Under the pieces are notes generated by a model. That model was not told the DNA's origin. It ran no database searches and saw nothing but the letters and a program-made list of their open reading frames with translations. The translations under genes were made by a program, and so were the position numbers. From an uncultured Verrucomicrobiota bacterium (GTDB lineage: Bacteria > Verrucomicrobiota > Verrucomicrobiia > Opitutales > Opitutaceae), in the NCBI GenBank assembly GCA_903876795.1, contig CAIRBK010000042.1, positions 1 to 63,099 of the forward strand: a stretch of DNA of 63,099 bases, given 5' to 3'. Below, piece by piece: positions 52,839 to 61,341 of this stretch. Each line of letters opens with the position of its first letter. Within the stretch, counting starts at the first letter, position 1.

Positions 52839-53058
52839 TTCCGAATCTAAGCACTTCGTCGCGAAAAGCGCCCGAAAGTCGCAATCAGTGCCGTTTTTTT
52901 TATTTGGTTAAAAACGATGGTAACTCACCCGGAAAAATATCGGCGACGTCTATTAAGAACCGATAAAGGGAGGTCCGAAAATCTTCGTCGGGGCTGCGCG
53001 GCGATTTTACCCCCCCTAAAGAGCTGCACCCGGAAACTCCCGGATCACGCGAAGAACC

Positions 53059-53080
53059 TTTACCAAATCTTCATTCAGCG
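53059..53080 (+). promoter_or_regulatory. Two-unit Pho-box-like repeat before phnI2
   Basis: TTTAC-N6 and TTCAT-N6 with 11-bp spacing, followed by GCGGTCC overlap and TTTACA 12 bases later. The arrangement is the same as before the MFS gene. The ATG of phnI2 is 51 bases after the start of the second unit. Confidence 0.55.
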
Positions 53081-53120
53081 GTCCGCCTCTTCTTTACACG
53101 CCGCAACTAGGCTTGGGGTT

Positions 53121-54230
53121 ATGAATCTCGCCTCCACTAGCAATCTTGCCGAAGCCACCGGCCACGCCCTTTCCAACGCTTTTGACCTAGCCCGCCGCGA
53201 GCGCCTGAGAAATCGCTCCACCCCGCTCGCGCTGGACTCCATTCGCACCCAGTTCCGCGCACTGATCGACAAGGTCATGGGCGAAGCCGGTCTCTACGCC
53301 CCCGAACACGCCGCCCTGGCCTTGCGGCAGGCCGAGGGCGACGCGCTTGAGGCCGTGGTCATTCTCCGGGCCTTCCGCGCCACGCTTTCCCGCACTTACC
53401 TCTCCGCCATCATCGACACCCGCACCATGCGCGTGCAGCGCCGCATCTCCTCCGCCTTTCGCGAAATCCCCGGCGGTCAGGTGCTCGGCCCCACGCTGGA
53501 CTACTCCCAGCGCCTGCTCGCCGCCCACCTCGCCCGCGAAACCCTCGGCTCGGTGGACACCTTTCTCAAAGCTTTCGATGAAAAACTCGACCGCTCCCGG
53601 CTCCGGCCCCTCACCACGTTCGGCAAAGTCACAGACCTGCTTCGCGACGAAGGCCTGCTGCGCCCGGTCGGTGATAGCAACGACACCCGCGTGCAGGACA
53701 TCATCCGGGAGCCCTTGCGTTTTCCCGCGCCGCGCTCCGCTCGCCTCCAGGCTCTCGCGCGCGCCGAAACCGGTGCCATCATGGCACTCGCTTACAGTGG
53801 GATGCGCGGCCAGGGCGGCGACCATCCCACCATCGGCGAAGTGCGCGTGGGAATCGTTGCCGTCATCGTGACCGATCCCCGCGGTCGCTCCCGACGCCTG
53901 GGAGGCTTGCTCGTCACCGAGGCGGAAAACATCTCGAAAATCAAAGTGAAGAAAAAGGATCCCGTGCCCTACATGTCTTTGGGTTACGGCCTCTGCTTCG
54001 GTCAAAACGAGACCAAGGCGATTTGTATGGGCATTCTGGATCGGTCCATGCGTGTGGGTGGCGACAGTGCGCCCGCCATCAGTCAGGAATTCGTGCTCTA
54101 TCACACGGAGGGCGCCGATGCCTGGGGCTCTATACAATCTGAAAAACTGGCGGATTATACTGGATTCCAAAGTGAACTGGTATTGCTCCGAGCCGCCGTG
54201 ACCAGAAAAGAAGCAAAGGCCAAGGAATAG
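53121..54230 (+). CDS. phnI: Orphan PhnI paralogue without zinc-binding histidines
   Basis: About 369 residues from the ATG at 53121; the in-frame start at 52917 adds a non-PhnI leader. It follows the core PhnI closely: SSAFREIPGGQVLGPTLDYSQRLL-type block, FPAPRSARLQALARAETGAI, SKIKVKKKDPVPYMSLGYG and QEFVLYHTEGA. At the C-terminus the core copy has NHLKLPHY, whereas here it is QSEKLADY: the two His equivalent to E. coli His328/His333 are Ser (about 340) and Asp (about 345). No other C-P lyase core gene is next to it. A Pho-box-like repeat precedes it, so it is probably expressed. It may be a regulatory or scaffold variant. Confidence 0.9.
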   Translation: MNLASTSNLAEATGHALSNAFDLARRERLRNRSTPLALDSIRTQFRALIDKVMGEAGLYAPEHAALALRQAEGDALEAVVILRAFRATLSRTYLSAIIDTRTMRVQRRISSAFREIPGGQVLGPTLDYSQRLLAAHLARETLGSVDTFLKAFDEKLDRSRLRPLTTFGKVTDLLRDEGLLRPVGDSNDTRVQDIIREPLRFPAPRSARLQALARAETGAIMALAYSGMRGQGGDHPTIGEVRVGIVAVIVTDPRGRSRRLGGLLVTEAENISKIKVKKKDPVPYMSLGYGLCFGQNETKAICMGILDRSMRVGGDSAPAISQEFVLYHTEGADAWGSIQSEKLADYTGFQSELVLLRAAVTRKEAKAKE

Positions 54231-54302
54231 CCGCCCGGGGCCGCGAAATAGCCACGCTCGTTAAAGATTTTAAAGGAACGCATTTCGATTTTGCGCAGAA
54301 AA

Positions 54303-54335
54303 GTCACCCGCCCTTTATGCGTGGTTAACACAACG
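54303..54335 (+). promoter_or_regulatory. Pho-box-like triple direct repeat before the propeller/phosphatase operon
   Basis: Units GTCAC-N6, TTTAT-N6, TTAAC-N6 begin at 54303, 54314 and 54325. The last unit starts 30 bases before the ATG at 54355. Cores and order agree with the phnG site. Confidence 0.75.
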
Positions 54336-54354
54336 AGGGCATGCTGTCGGGGTC

Positions 54355-55323
54355 ATGATGCTCCGCTCCCCTTTTTGCCTTTATATCATAAGATACGCAA
54401 CGCTTGCCGCTCTTGTCACTCTTGCCGCTCAGGCCGCTCAGGCCGCCTCGACCCCAGCTCCTGCCCCATTTGTAAAACTCCCCGCAGTGGCGCCGGTCTC
54501 GCTCATTCCATCCGCGAATCTGGAAGGTCCCCCCGGTTCGCGTGAAATCTCCGGCTTGGTCGCCAGCAAAATCCATCCCGGAGTTTTTTGGGCGCATAAC
54601 GACTCGGGGGACCAAACCCGAATCTATCCTGTCAATCGCTCCGGAAAAATCATTAAAAGCGCCAGAAGCGACGACGCCCCCGGTGTTTATATCGGCGGGG
54701 TGGTAAACAGCGACTGGGAAGACATTGCCCTCGATGCATCCGGCAGAGTTATCATAGCGGATGTCGGCAACAATAGTAACGCGAGGAAGGATCTTGTACT
54801 CCAGTATGTTATAGAGCCCGAGCCCACCGTTGGTTTTGCCCCTCTTTTTAAAAGCGTTTTTATACGTTACCCCGAGCAAAAGTCATGGCCCCCTGAAAAA
54901 TCGGATTTCAATTACGATTGCGAGGGCATTTTCACCAAGGGCGACACGGTTTACTTCGTAACCAAACGACGCAGTGACTCACTCACGCGTCTATATCGAT
55001 TAGATGCTCCTATAACGGGTGTCGTCAACGACCTGACCCCATTGGCAGATTTTGATATTCGCGGGCGCGCCACCGCCTCTGATGCAAGCCCGGACGGTAA
55101 GCGCCTGGCAATCTTAACTTACGAGGCAGTCTGGCTGTTTGAAGCCGCCACTCCTGGCGGAGACGATTGGTTCGCCGGCTCCGTCTGGTGGCTGCCCTTC
55201 AAAGACGTCAAGGGAGCCGAGGCTCTGGCCTTCGACGGCGAAGATACGCTGCTCATTGGAGCCGAAGAGGGAGCGGGAAAAATATACCCGGTGAAAATCT
55301 CCGATCTGCACCGGGTGCGTTAA
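54355..55323 (+). CDS. Secreted beta-propeller-like protein
   Basis: A 322-residue exported protein. The signal peptide ends near AAQAAQAAS. Repeated strand patterns such as SGLVASKIHPGVFWAHNDSGD, DWEDIALDASGRVIIADVGNN, CEGIFTKGDTVYFVTKR and GAEALAFDGEDTLLIGAEEG suggest a six-bladed propeller like those in SdiA-regulated or phytase-like families. No catalytic motif is certain. It is 23 bases from the phosphatase gene and shares its Pho-box-like promoter, so a role in phosphorus release is likely but unproven. Confidence 0.7.
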   Translation: MMLRSPFCLYIIRYATLAALVTLAAQAAQAASTPAPAPFVKLPAVAPVSLIPSANLEGPPGSREISGLVASKIHPGVFWAHNDSGDQTRIYPVNRSGKIIKSARSDDAPGVYIGGVVNSDWEDIALDASGRVIIADVGNNSNARKDLVLQYVIEPEPTVGFAPLFKSVFIRYPEQKSWPPEKSDFNYDCEGIFTKGDTVYFVTKRRSDSLTRLYRLDAPITGVVNDLTPLADFDIRGRATASDASPDGKRLAILTYEAVWLFEAATPGGDDWFAGSVWWLPFKDVKGAEALAFDGEDTLLIGAEEGAGKIYPVKISDLHRVR

Positions 55324-55346
55324 TATAGTCCGTCATTAATTTCCAT

Positions 55347-56981
55347 ATGCTTACAAAATTGTTTAATCACCGTCTAAGCGCGTATTCCGTTATTCTCCTG
55401 AGCGTGTTTTCAGGTCCGCTGTCCGCACACGAAGACCACTCACGCACGCCGGCACTTTATCCGGCCAAAGAGGCGCATCGCCCAACTCCCTTGCCCGATC
55501 GGGTGACGCTCACCTGGTCAGCGGATCCGGCAACATCGCAAGCCGTCACCTGGCGCACCGACACAAGCGTTTCCCACGCCGTGGCTCAACTTACCCTGGC
55601 GACCGACAGCCCCCTGAAGGCTCAACGCGACATCACCGCGACCACCCAGGGCTTTACCAGCGACCTTGGCGAAGCGCATTATCACTCGGTTGAGTTGACC
55701 GACCTAAAACCCGATACGCGCTACGCCTATCGCGTGGGTGACGGGGTCAACTGGAGCGAATGGCATCATTTCCGGACCGCCAAAAACGAGCCCGCACCCT
55801 TCTCGTTTGTCTATTTTGGCGACGCCCAAAACGACATCCGCACTCACTGGTCGCGAGTCTTCCGCGAAGCGGTTCTCGAAGCGCCTCGCGCCGCGTTTAC
55901 CCTGCACGCCGGAGATTTGATAAATCGCGCCCAGAGAGATGCTGAATGGGGTGAGTGGTTCGCCGCGCCCGCGTGGGTGAATGCGACCATACCGGTCGTC
56001 CCCACGCCCGGAAATCACGAATACTATAATGTTAATGCAGGCCCTGAGAAACAAAGGATTTGGAACACCAAAAACGGCGGCCAGGTGGCCGTGACCGCGG
56101 ATCTAAAAACACTGCGCGATGCTGCGGACAAGATCACGGGTTATGATTTGACCGCCCGGACCGCCGACGGTCGCTCCGCCTCGGCTCAGTTCGATGCTAA
56201 CGAGAAATTTACCTCGGTGGATGCGGGCTTCACCGAACTTACCGGCTATGTCTTAACTGACCTGACAGGTCTGGAGGCGGACAATCCTCCGCTGCGTGAT
56301 CGTATCGCCGAGCCAGGCATACGCACCTTGTCGTCGCACTGGAGGCGGGTTTTTACCTTGCCGCTCAACGGTCCGCCCGCCCTCGCCGAGTCGGTATATT
56401 ATTTTGATTACCAAGGTGCCCGAATCATTTCCCTCAACTCCAACGAACGCCAAGAAGAGCAGGTGGCCTGGTTGCGCGAGGTGCTTTCCCGCAATCCGAT
56501 GCGCTGGACCATAATCACCTTTCACCACCCCATATTCTCCCCGGCCAAGAACCGTGACAACCCGGCGCTTCGCGCGCTTTGGAAACCCGTTTTTGACGAA
56601 TATAAAGTGGACCTTGTTCTTACCGGCCACGACCACACCTACGCGCGCAGTGGCGATATGAAGGGTAGGGAAAGGGTGGGCACCCAAAACTTACCGGCCG
56701 GATACAATCAAGCTTACGATGCCTCCATAGGCACTGTCTATGTTGTCTCCGTGAGCGGCCCCAAAATGTATGATCTCACCTCCGATGCATGGGCGGTGCG
56801 TGCGGCCGAGGACACTCAACTATTTCAAATTATTACAGTGTCCGGTCAAATCCTGCGTTTCGAGGCCCGAACCGCCACCAACCGGCTCTATGATTCTTTT
56901 ACACTCAATAAAGTACCCGGATCCCCAAATGTACTCGTTGAAACACTGCCACTGGAATCGAGACGCCAACCCTCGAAATAA
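55347..56981 (+). CDS. Purple-acid-phosphatase-like metallophosphoesterase
   Basis: A 544-residue exported phosphatase. Signal peptide to about SGPLSAHE; fibronectin-type N-terminal domain (about 50-150, LTWSADPATSQAVTWRTD); then the metallophosphoesterase domain with YFGDAQND, LHAGDLINR, TPGNHEYY, IITFHHPIFS and LTGHDHTYAR, which supply the dinuclear-metal ligands. An insert of about 100 residues separates GNHE from the HHP motif. The protein should release phosphate from organic esters in the periplasm or outside. Its place after a Pho-box-like site fits phosphate starvation. Confidence 0.9.
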   Translation: MLTKLFNHRLSAYSVILLSVFSGPLSAHEDHSRTPALYPAKEAHRPTPLPDRVTLTWSADPATSQAVTWRTDTSVSHAVAQLTLATDSPLKAQRDITATTQGFTSDLGEAHYHSVELTDLKPDTRYAYRVGDGVNWSEWHHFRTAKNEPAPFSFVYFGDAQNDIRTHWSRVFREAVLEAPRAAFTLHAGDLINRAQRDAEWGEWFAAPAWVNATIPVVPTPGNHEYYNVNAGPEKQRIWNTKNGGQVAVTADLKTLRDAADKITGYDLTARTADGRSASAQFDANEKFTSVDAGFTELTGYVLTDLTGLEADNPPLRDRIAEPGIRTLSSHWRRVFTLPLNGPPALAESVYYFDYQGARIISLNSNERQEEQVAWLREVLSRNPMRWTIITFHHPIFSPAKNRDNPALRALWKPVFDEYKVDLVLTGHDHTYARSGDMKGRERVGTQNLPAGYNQAYDASIGTVYVVSVSGPKMYDLTSDAWAVRAAEDTQLFQIITVSGQILRFEARTATNRLYDSFTLNKVPGSPNVLVETLPLESRRQPSK

Positions 56982-57113
56982 CCGTAAAGAAAGACGCTTA
57001 AACAAACTTAACGATCAAAGTTCCCCGCACCCTATATTCATTGGGGAATTATTTGAACCAACCCTTCAGCAGAGCGTGAACACCGTCCCTTGTAAACCCA
57101 TCTGTCTTTATCC

Positions 57114-57794
57114 ATGATCATCACCTCCTTTTCAGCACTCCCGCCTATGGCCTTTCTCATGGGCTTGTCACCCATGGAACTCTTTTCCCACGGTGGCCCC
57201 ATTATGTGGCCGATTGCGGCCGTTTCCTTTCTGACGCTGGCCGTGGTGTCCGAGCGGACCATGTTCTTAATACGCGAAAGCCGGAAGCGTAAGCCGGAGA
57301 TGGTGACCAAAATCCTTGAGAAAATCGAGGCCAACGACGCCGAAGGTGCCCTCGCTTTGGGCAAAGCGAGCGGCGATTACATCTCTCGCGTGCTCGTTTA
57401 CGCGCTGGAGCACAAGGAACACGCCCCCTCCAATGCGTTCACCCGCGCCGCCAACCTAGAGTTGACCCGCTTTCAACAAGGCATGGCGACTCTTGACACC
57501 TGCATCACCGCCGCGCCCCTGCTGGGTCTTCTGGGCACCGTCACCGGCATGATGGGCACTTTCGGCGCCCTCGGTGAGGCGGACATCGGCGCCAGCGCAG
57601 GTAAAATCACCGGCGGCGTGGGCGAGGCCCTTATCGCCACGGCGGCCGGCTTGGTAATCGCCCTTATTGCCTTATTTCCTTATAATATTTTAAGCGCCCA
57701 TATTGAACTGGCTAAACACAACATTGCCGACGCCTCGCATGCGTTTGATCTGATCGCCAAAAAGCAGCGCCAGGGCGCCGAATCCGGAGTCTAG
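57114..57794 (+). CDS. exbB: ExbB/TolQ/MotA-type proton channel
   Basis: A 226-residue inner-membrane protein with three helices (about 30-50, 130-155, 175-200). The ITAAPLLGLLGTVTGMMGTF block in helix 2 and GGVGEALIATAAGLVIALIAL in helix 3 are diagnostic. It forms the proton-conducting ring that, with ExbD, drives TonB. It leads a seven-gene operon to 61857. Confidence 0.92.
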   Translation: MIITSFSALPPMAFLMGLSPMELFSHGGPIMWPIAAVSFLTLAVVSERTMFLIRESRKRKPEMVTKILEKIEANDAEGALALGKASGDYISRVLVYALEHKEHAPSNAFTRAANLELTRFQQGMATLDTCITAAPLLGLLGTVTGMMGTFGALGEADIGASAGKITGGVGEALIATAAGLVIALIALFPYNILSAHIELAKHNIADASHAFDLIAKKQRQGAESGV

Positions 57795-57824
57795 CCGCCC
57801 TGCGACTCACACCCTCCAACGTCC

Positions 57825-58262
57825 ATGAGTGATCCCGCGAAACAGGCCCTTTTCGTCGGCGGCGCGAGAAAGAAGGCCCGCATCGAAATCATTCCCTTGA
57901 TCGATGTGATTTTCTTTCTGCTGGCCACCTTTGTATTGTTTACGATTTCGCTAAATCCGGCCACCGGACTGAAGGTCAACCTGCCCCCTTCCAAGACCAG
58001 CCAAGCCCTGTCTGCCGAAGGAGCCGTTACCCTGACCCTCACCGCCGAAGGCACCATCGCCTGGGATAAAAACCCCGTCACCCTCGACGAATTCATCGCC
58101 CGGCTCCAGGCCTATAAACAGACCTCCGCAAACCCGCAGATCGTCATCAAAGGTGACGAGAAAGCGTTATTCTCCCAAGCCCGCTACATTATAAACGAGG
58201 TGCGCAAGGCGGGCATACGCAAAATCCTGATGGAGTCGCGCGCACTCCCCCCGGGCGCCTGA
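57825..58262 (+). CDS. exbD: ExbD, first
   Basis: A 145-residue ExbD with a cytoplasmic N-terminus, one membrane helix and a periplasmic domain. The proton-relay Asp is present in IIPLIDVIFFLLATFVLF. The C-terminal VRKAGIRKILMESR fits the periplasmic fold. It shares the helix region almost exactly with the next gene, an in-operon duplication. Confidence 0.92.
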   Translation: MSDPAKQALFVGGARKKARIEIIPLIDVIFFLLATFVLFTISLNPATGLKVNLPPSKTSQALSAEGAVTLTLTAEGTIAWDKNPVTLDEFIARLQAYKQTSANPQIVIKGDEKALFSQARYIINEVRKAGIRKILMESRALPPGA

Positions 58263-58289
58263 CCGGACGCCCACGAAAGCACTCTTACC

Positions 58290-58727
58290 ATGTCCAGTTC
58301 ATCCGGCGGATCACAAACCGCGAACGGCCCCAAAAAGGCCCGCATAGAGATCATTCCCTTGATCGATGTGATTTTTTTCCTGCTCGCAACCTTTGTTTTG
58401 TTCACGCTGTCGCTGAATCGCATACAAACCATGCCGGTCGAGCTGCCCCAGGCCTCGGCCGCCCCGGCTTCGCTGACCGACGACGAAACGCTGGTCATCC
58501 AACTCTCCGAAGGCGACACCGCTTACTGGAACAAGGAGCCGATTCAGACAAATGAAATTCCGGCGCGTCTCTTGAATTATAAAGCGTCGGTCAGCCGTCC
58601 CCGGGTACTGATCTCGGGTGATGATAAAGCCTATTATGGAGCCGCCGTACAGGCCCTGGATGAAGTGCGCAAGGCCGGTATCACGCAAGTATCCATTGAA
58701 ACCGCCTACCGGCCCAGCGGACGTTGA
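58290..58727 (+). CDS. exbD: ExbD, second
   Basis: A 145-residue ExbD paralogue with the same IIPLIDVIFFLLATFVLF helix and intact Asp, but a different periplasmic domain (MPVELPQASAAPASLTDDETLVI). Two ExbD copies may form a heterodimer in the ExbB ring, as in some Bacteroidota and Verrucomicrobia systems. Confidence 0.92.
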   Translation: MSSSSGGSQTANGPKKARIEIIPLIDVIFFLLATFVLFTLSLNRIQTMPVELPQASAAPASLTDDETLVIQLSEGDTAYWNKEPIQTNEIPARLLNYKASVSRPRVLISGDDKAYYGAAVQALDEVRKAGITQVSIETAYRPSGR

Positions 58728-58729
58728 CC

Positions 58730-59407
58730 ATGAACAAAGACCTGCTGCTTGGATTTGCGATTTCCCTTTTTGTACACACCGGACTGATCGGGGTGGGCGA
58801 GGCCTTGAAGGCGAAACCGGCGATTATCACCCAGAAAAATGAGGAGGCCCCGCTGGTCGAGCTTTTCGATCTGCCTCCCGTACTCGAACTGGAGCCCCCG
58901 CCTCAGGAAACACCCCAAGAAGGTCCGGCGGAGGAAACCACCGCCCTGGCGCCACCCTCATTGACGGACACCCCGTCGCTGGTGATAGACTCCGCGTTCG
59001 TACAACGGCTCCAGCCGCCCCCGCCTCCGGGCCTGCCCAAAGCCACTGGACAGATAACCATCCCGCCCGGGCGACCTGCGACCGGTTCCCTACGGACCGG
59101 TCTCGGCAATGTCTTTGATTTGGCCAACTTGGATCAACGCCCGGAAGCTCGGTTCCGGGCCACCCCCGTTTATCCCGAACACCTGAAACGCGCCGGAGTC
59201 ACCGGCCATGTCGTGGTTATGTTCATCGTCGATCCCACGGGCGCGGTGCGTGAGGCCTCGGCCGTGCGTTCCACCCATCGCGATCTGGAGACCCCCGCCC
59301 TGCAATGCATCCAAAAATTCAAATTTTCCCCGGGCCGTAAGGGCGGAGTAGCGGTTAGCACCCAAATGCGAATACAGATCGAGTTTACTTTAAATACAGG
59401 AGGCTAA
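58730..59407 (+). CDS. tonB: TonB
   Basis: About 225 residues from the ATG at 58730. One N-terminal helix (DLLLGFAISLFVHTGLIGVG), a proline-rich linker (about 45-120, with ELEPPPQETPQEGP), and a C-terminal TonB domain ARFRATPVYPEHLKRAGVTG, then DPTGAVREASAV and KFKFSPGRKGGVAV. It transmits energy to outer-membrane receptors such as the one at 40133. Confidence 0.92.
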   Translation: MNKDLLLGFAISLFVHTGLIGVGEALKAKPAIITQKNEEAPLVELFDLPPVLELEPPPQETPQEGPAEETTALAPPSLTDTPSLVIDSAFVQRLQPPPPPGLPKATGQITIPPGRPATGSLRTGLGNVFDLANLDQRPEARFRATPVYPEHLKRAGVTGHVVVMFIVDPTGAVREASAVRSTHRDLETPALQCIQKFKFSPGRKGGVAVSTQMRIQIEFTLNTGG

Positions 59408-59410
59408 CCC

Positions 59411-60772
59411 ATGTTTATAGTTAAATTTACTCATGGGTTCAGGATTTGTTGGCTGTTGCTGATCACCCTGCTCCCCGCCGCCTGCCTGGCCCAGCAGGCG
59501 TCGTCCGCCACCCCGTCCGAAATGGCTTCCGAATCGCTGGGAAAACTTCGCGCACTGGTCGCGGAAAATCAGCTCGACGAGGCCATCAAGCTGTTAAACA
59601 CCGGCTTGTCCGCAGCCATTCCCAAGAGCTACGATGTGGCCCTCTTTTCCCGTATAAAAGCCCAGGCGCTTTTGCAAAAATCGGCCTATCTGGAGGCTGC
59701 CCAAGCCTTGGAAACCACGCTGGAGCTGGGTACGCAACCCGGCTTTTTTACCGCCTCCGAAATGCGGGAACAACGATACCTGTTGTGCCAGATATACAAT
59801 CAATTGGCCAACGAAACGAAACCCGAGGAGACCGCCTTGAAGGCCCGCTTTCTGGACTTGGCTTACCAGAACCTGGAGACCTGGTTTAAAACCACCCCCA
59901 ACGCGCCGCCCGACGCCTACCTTCTGGCCGTATCCCTCCTCTACGGACAGGCCACCGCATCCCCGAATTCGATCAACAACGACAAACTGCGAGCAGCCAA
60001 GGTGGCGGCGACACGCGGCACTTACCTGCAATTAAAACCGAAGGATTCCTTCTATCTCTGGTTTCTCACTATTTCCCAACAGCTTGGCGAAGATATAGAA
60101 GCGGCAGAGACCCTGGAATTGCTGGCACGGAATAACCCCGGAAATTCGACCTACTGGGAGCAACTCTTTGCCACTTATGTGAGCCTTTCGCTCGACGCTG
60201 CTGACGAGGACTCCATGTATAAATATCAATTGCGGGCCGTTCTTACAGTGGAACGAGCGCAAGCGCTAGGATTCTTAAAAACCACCTCGGATCGGGTCAA
60301 TCTAGTTAGGCTTTATCTTGGCCTCGACCGGCCGCGCGATGCGGTGCGTTTGCTCGAAGCCGGACTCGCCGACGGCTCTATAGAAAATACTCGTGCCAAC
60401 TGGGAAATTTTATCTGCAGCTTATCAAGAGGCCCATGCACCCGACCAGGCCATCGATGCACTCAAGCGTGCTACCCGCGCACTGCCTCGCGAGGGTGTGA
60501 TCGAAGGAACGCTTGCGCAACTTCTCTACGACGCGGGCCGTTTAAAAGAAGCCCGCGACCACCTTCTTCGCGCTATAGAGAAGGGCAACCTGGATAAACC
60601 TGGGGCCACCCATGTGTTTCTCGCCTACACCGCCTACGAACTCGAAGATTACGCCATGGCGGCACGTTGGGCCAAGGTTGCGGAGACCCTGCCGGATGTA
60701 CAAATCAACGAACTTGTCCGCTTGCAAAAAGCCATCGCCGAAGGGGCCAATGAAAATAACGCTAGTAAATAG
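59411..60772 (+). CDS. Exported TPR protein of the TonB operon
   Basis: A 453-residue protein with a signal peptide ending near PAACLAQQ. The rest is all-helical and made of tetratricopeptide-type repeats (for example AIKLLNTGLSAAIPKSYDVAL, YLEAAQALETTLELG, AIDALKRATRALPREGVIEG). It follows tonB by 3 bases. Such proteins accompany ExbBD-TonB sets in Opitutaceae-like genomes; the role may be to organise receptors or peptidoglycan contacts, which is inferred. Confidence 0.8.
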   Translation: MFIVKFTHGFRICWLLLITLLPAACLAQQASSATPSEMASESLGKLRALVAENQLDEAIKLLNTGLSAAIPKSYDVALFSRIKAQALLQKSAYLEAAQALETTLELGTQPGFFTASEMREQRYLLCQIYNQLANETKPEETALKARFLDLAYQNLETWFKTTPNAPPDAYLLAVSLLYGQATASPNSINNDKLRAAKVAATRGTYLQLKPKDSFYLWFLTISQQLGEDIEAAETLELLARNNPGNSTYWEQLFATYVSLSLDAADEDSMYKYQLRAVLTVERAQALGFLKTTSDRVNLVRLYLGLDRPRDAVRLLEAGLADGSIENTRANWEILSAAYQEAHAPDQAIDALKRATRALPREGVIEGTLAQLLYDAGRLKEARDHLLRAIEKGNLDKPGATHVFLAYTAYELEDYAMAARWAKVAETLPDVQINELVRLQKAIAEGANENNASK

Positions 60773-60784
60773 TATTCCCTAATC

Positions 60785-61318
60785 ATGAAGAAATCCTATC
60801 TCATTATACCCCTGCTGGCCATGCTTGTTTTGGGCGGTTTAAACTATAATCATCAATTGGAGGCAAAGCAACTTACTCAAGCCAAAGAACTGCGAATCAA
60901 GCAGGAAAAAGAAGTCCGCCTAAAAACCGAGGGGGAAGCTCGTGAAAAGGCTACGGCCGCAGCATTGCTAGAACAAGAAAGACGCAAACAGGCGCGCGCC
61001 CAGACGGAACAACGCGAATCGGCCCGTAAGGAATCACGACTGGCGCTCACCCAGGCGCGTGATCGAGCCCAACTTGAGTTGGAAAAACGCACCCGCCTGA
61101 TTGAACTGCTCCAAAAAGAGATCGCCGCCGAAGAGGGAGCCGAGAAAAAAGCCCAGGCGAGACTAAAAACTTATAAAGCCCAGCAACAATTTCTCGAAAC
61201 CCACCTCGCCCTTTCCCGTTCCAACTTGCGCCGACTAGAGGGTGTGCTGGGCAAAATCATGCCCTTGGATAACACCACAACTGGTACGACGACGGCTACT
61301 TACAACCAGAAACCCTAA
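60785..61318 (+). CDS. TolA-like coiled-coil membrane protein, first
   Basis: A 177-residue protein with one N-terminal helix (SYLIIPLLAMLVLGGLNY) and a long charged coiled coil (about 25-150) rich in Lys, Glu, Arg and Ala. The tail is short and Thr-rich. It lies 12 bases after the TPR gene. The layout is that of the rod of TolA, without a recognised C-terminal domain. I know no assigned function. Confidence 0.7.
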   Translation: MKKSYLIIPLLAMLVLGGLNYNHQLEAKQLTQAKELRIKQEKEVRLKTEGEAREKATAAALLEQERRKQARAQTEQRESARKESRLALTQARDRAQLELEKRTRLIELLQKEIAAEEGAEKKAQARLKTYKAQQQFLETHLALSRSNLRRLEGVLGKIMPLDNTTTGTTTATYNQKP

Positions 61319-61341
61319 ACCCAAATACTAACCAGTAAAAT

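Noticed and set aside
52946-52967. Minus-strand TTTAT-N6-TTAAT upstream of gshA
   Set aside because: Only two imperfect units and more than 100 bases from the gshA start; chance match is likely in this AT-rich gap.
56998-57012. TTAAA and TTAAC before exbB as a Pho-box-like repeat
   Set aside because: The spacing is 10, not 11, and no third unit is present; too weak to list as a site.
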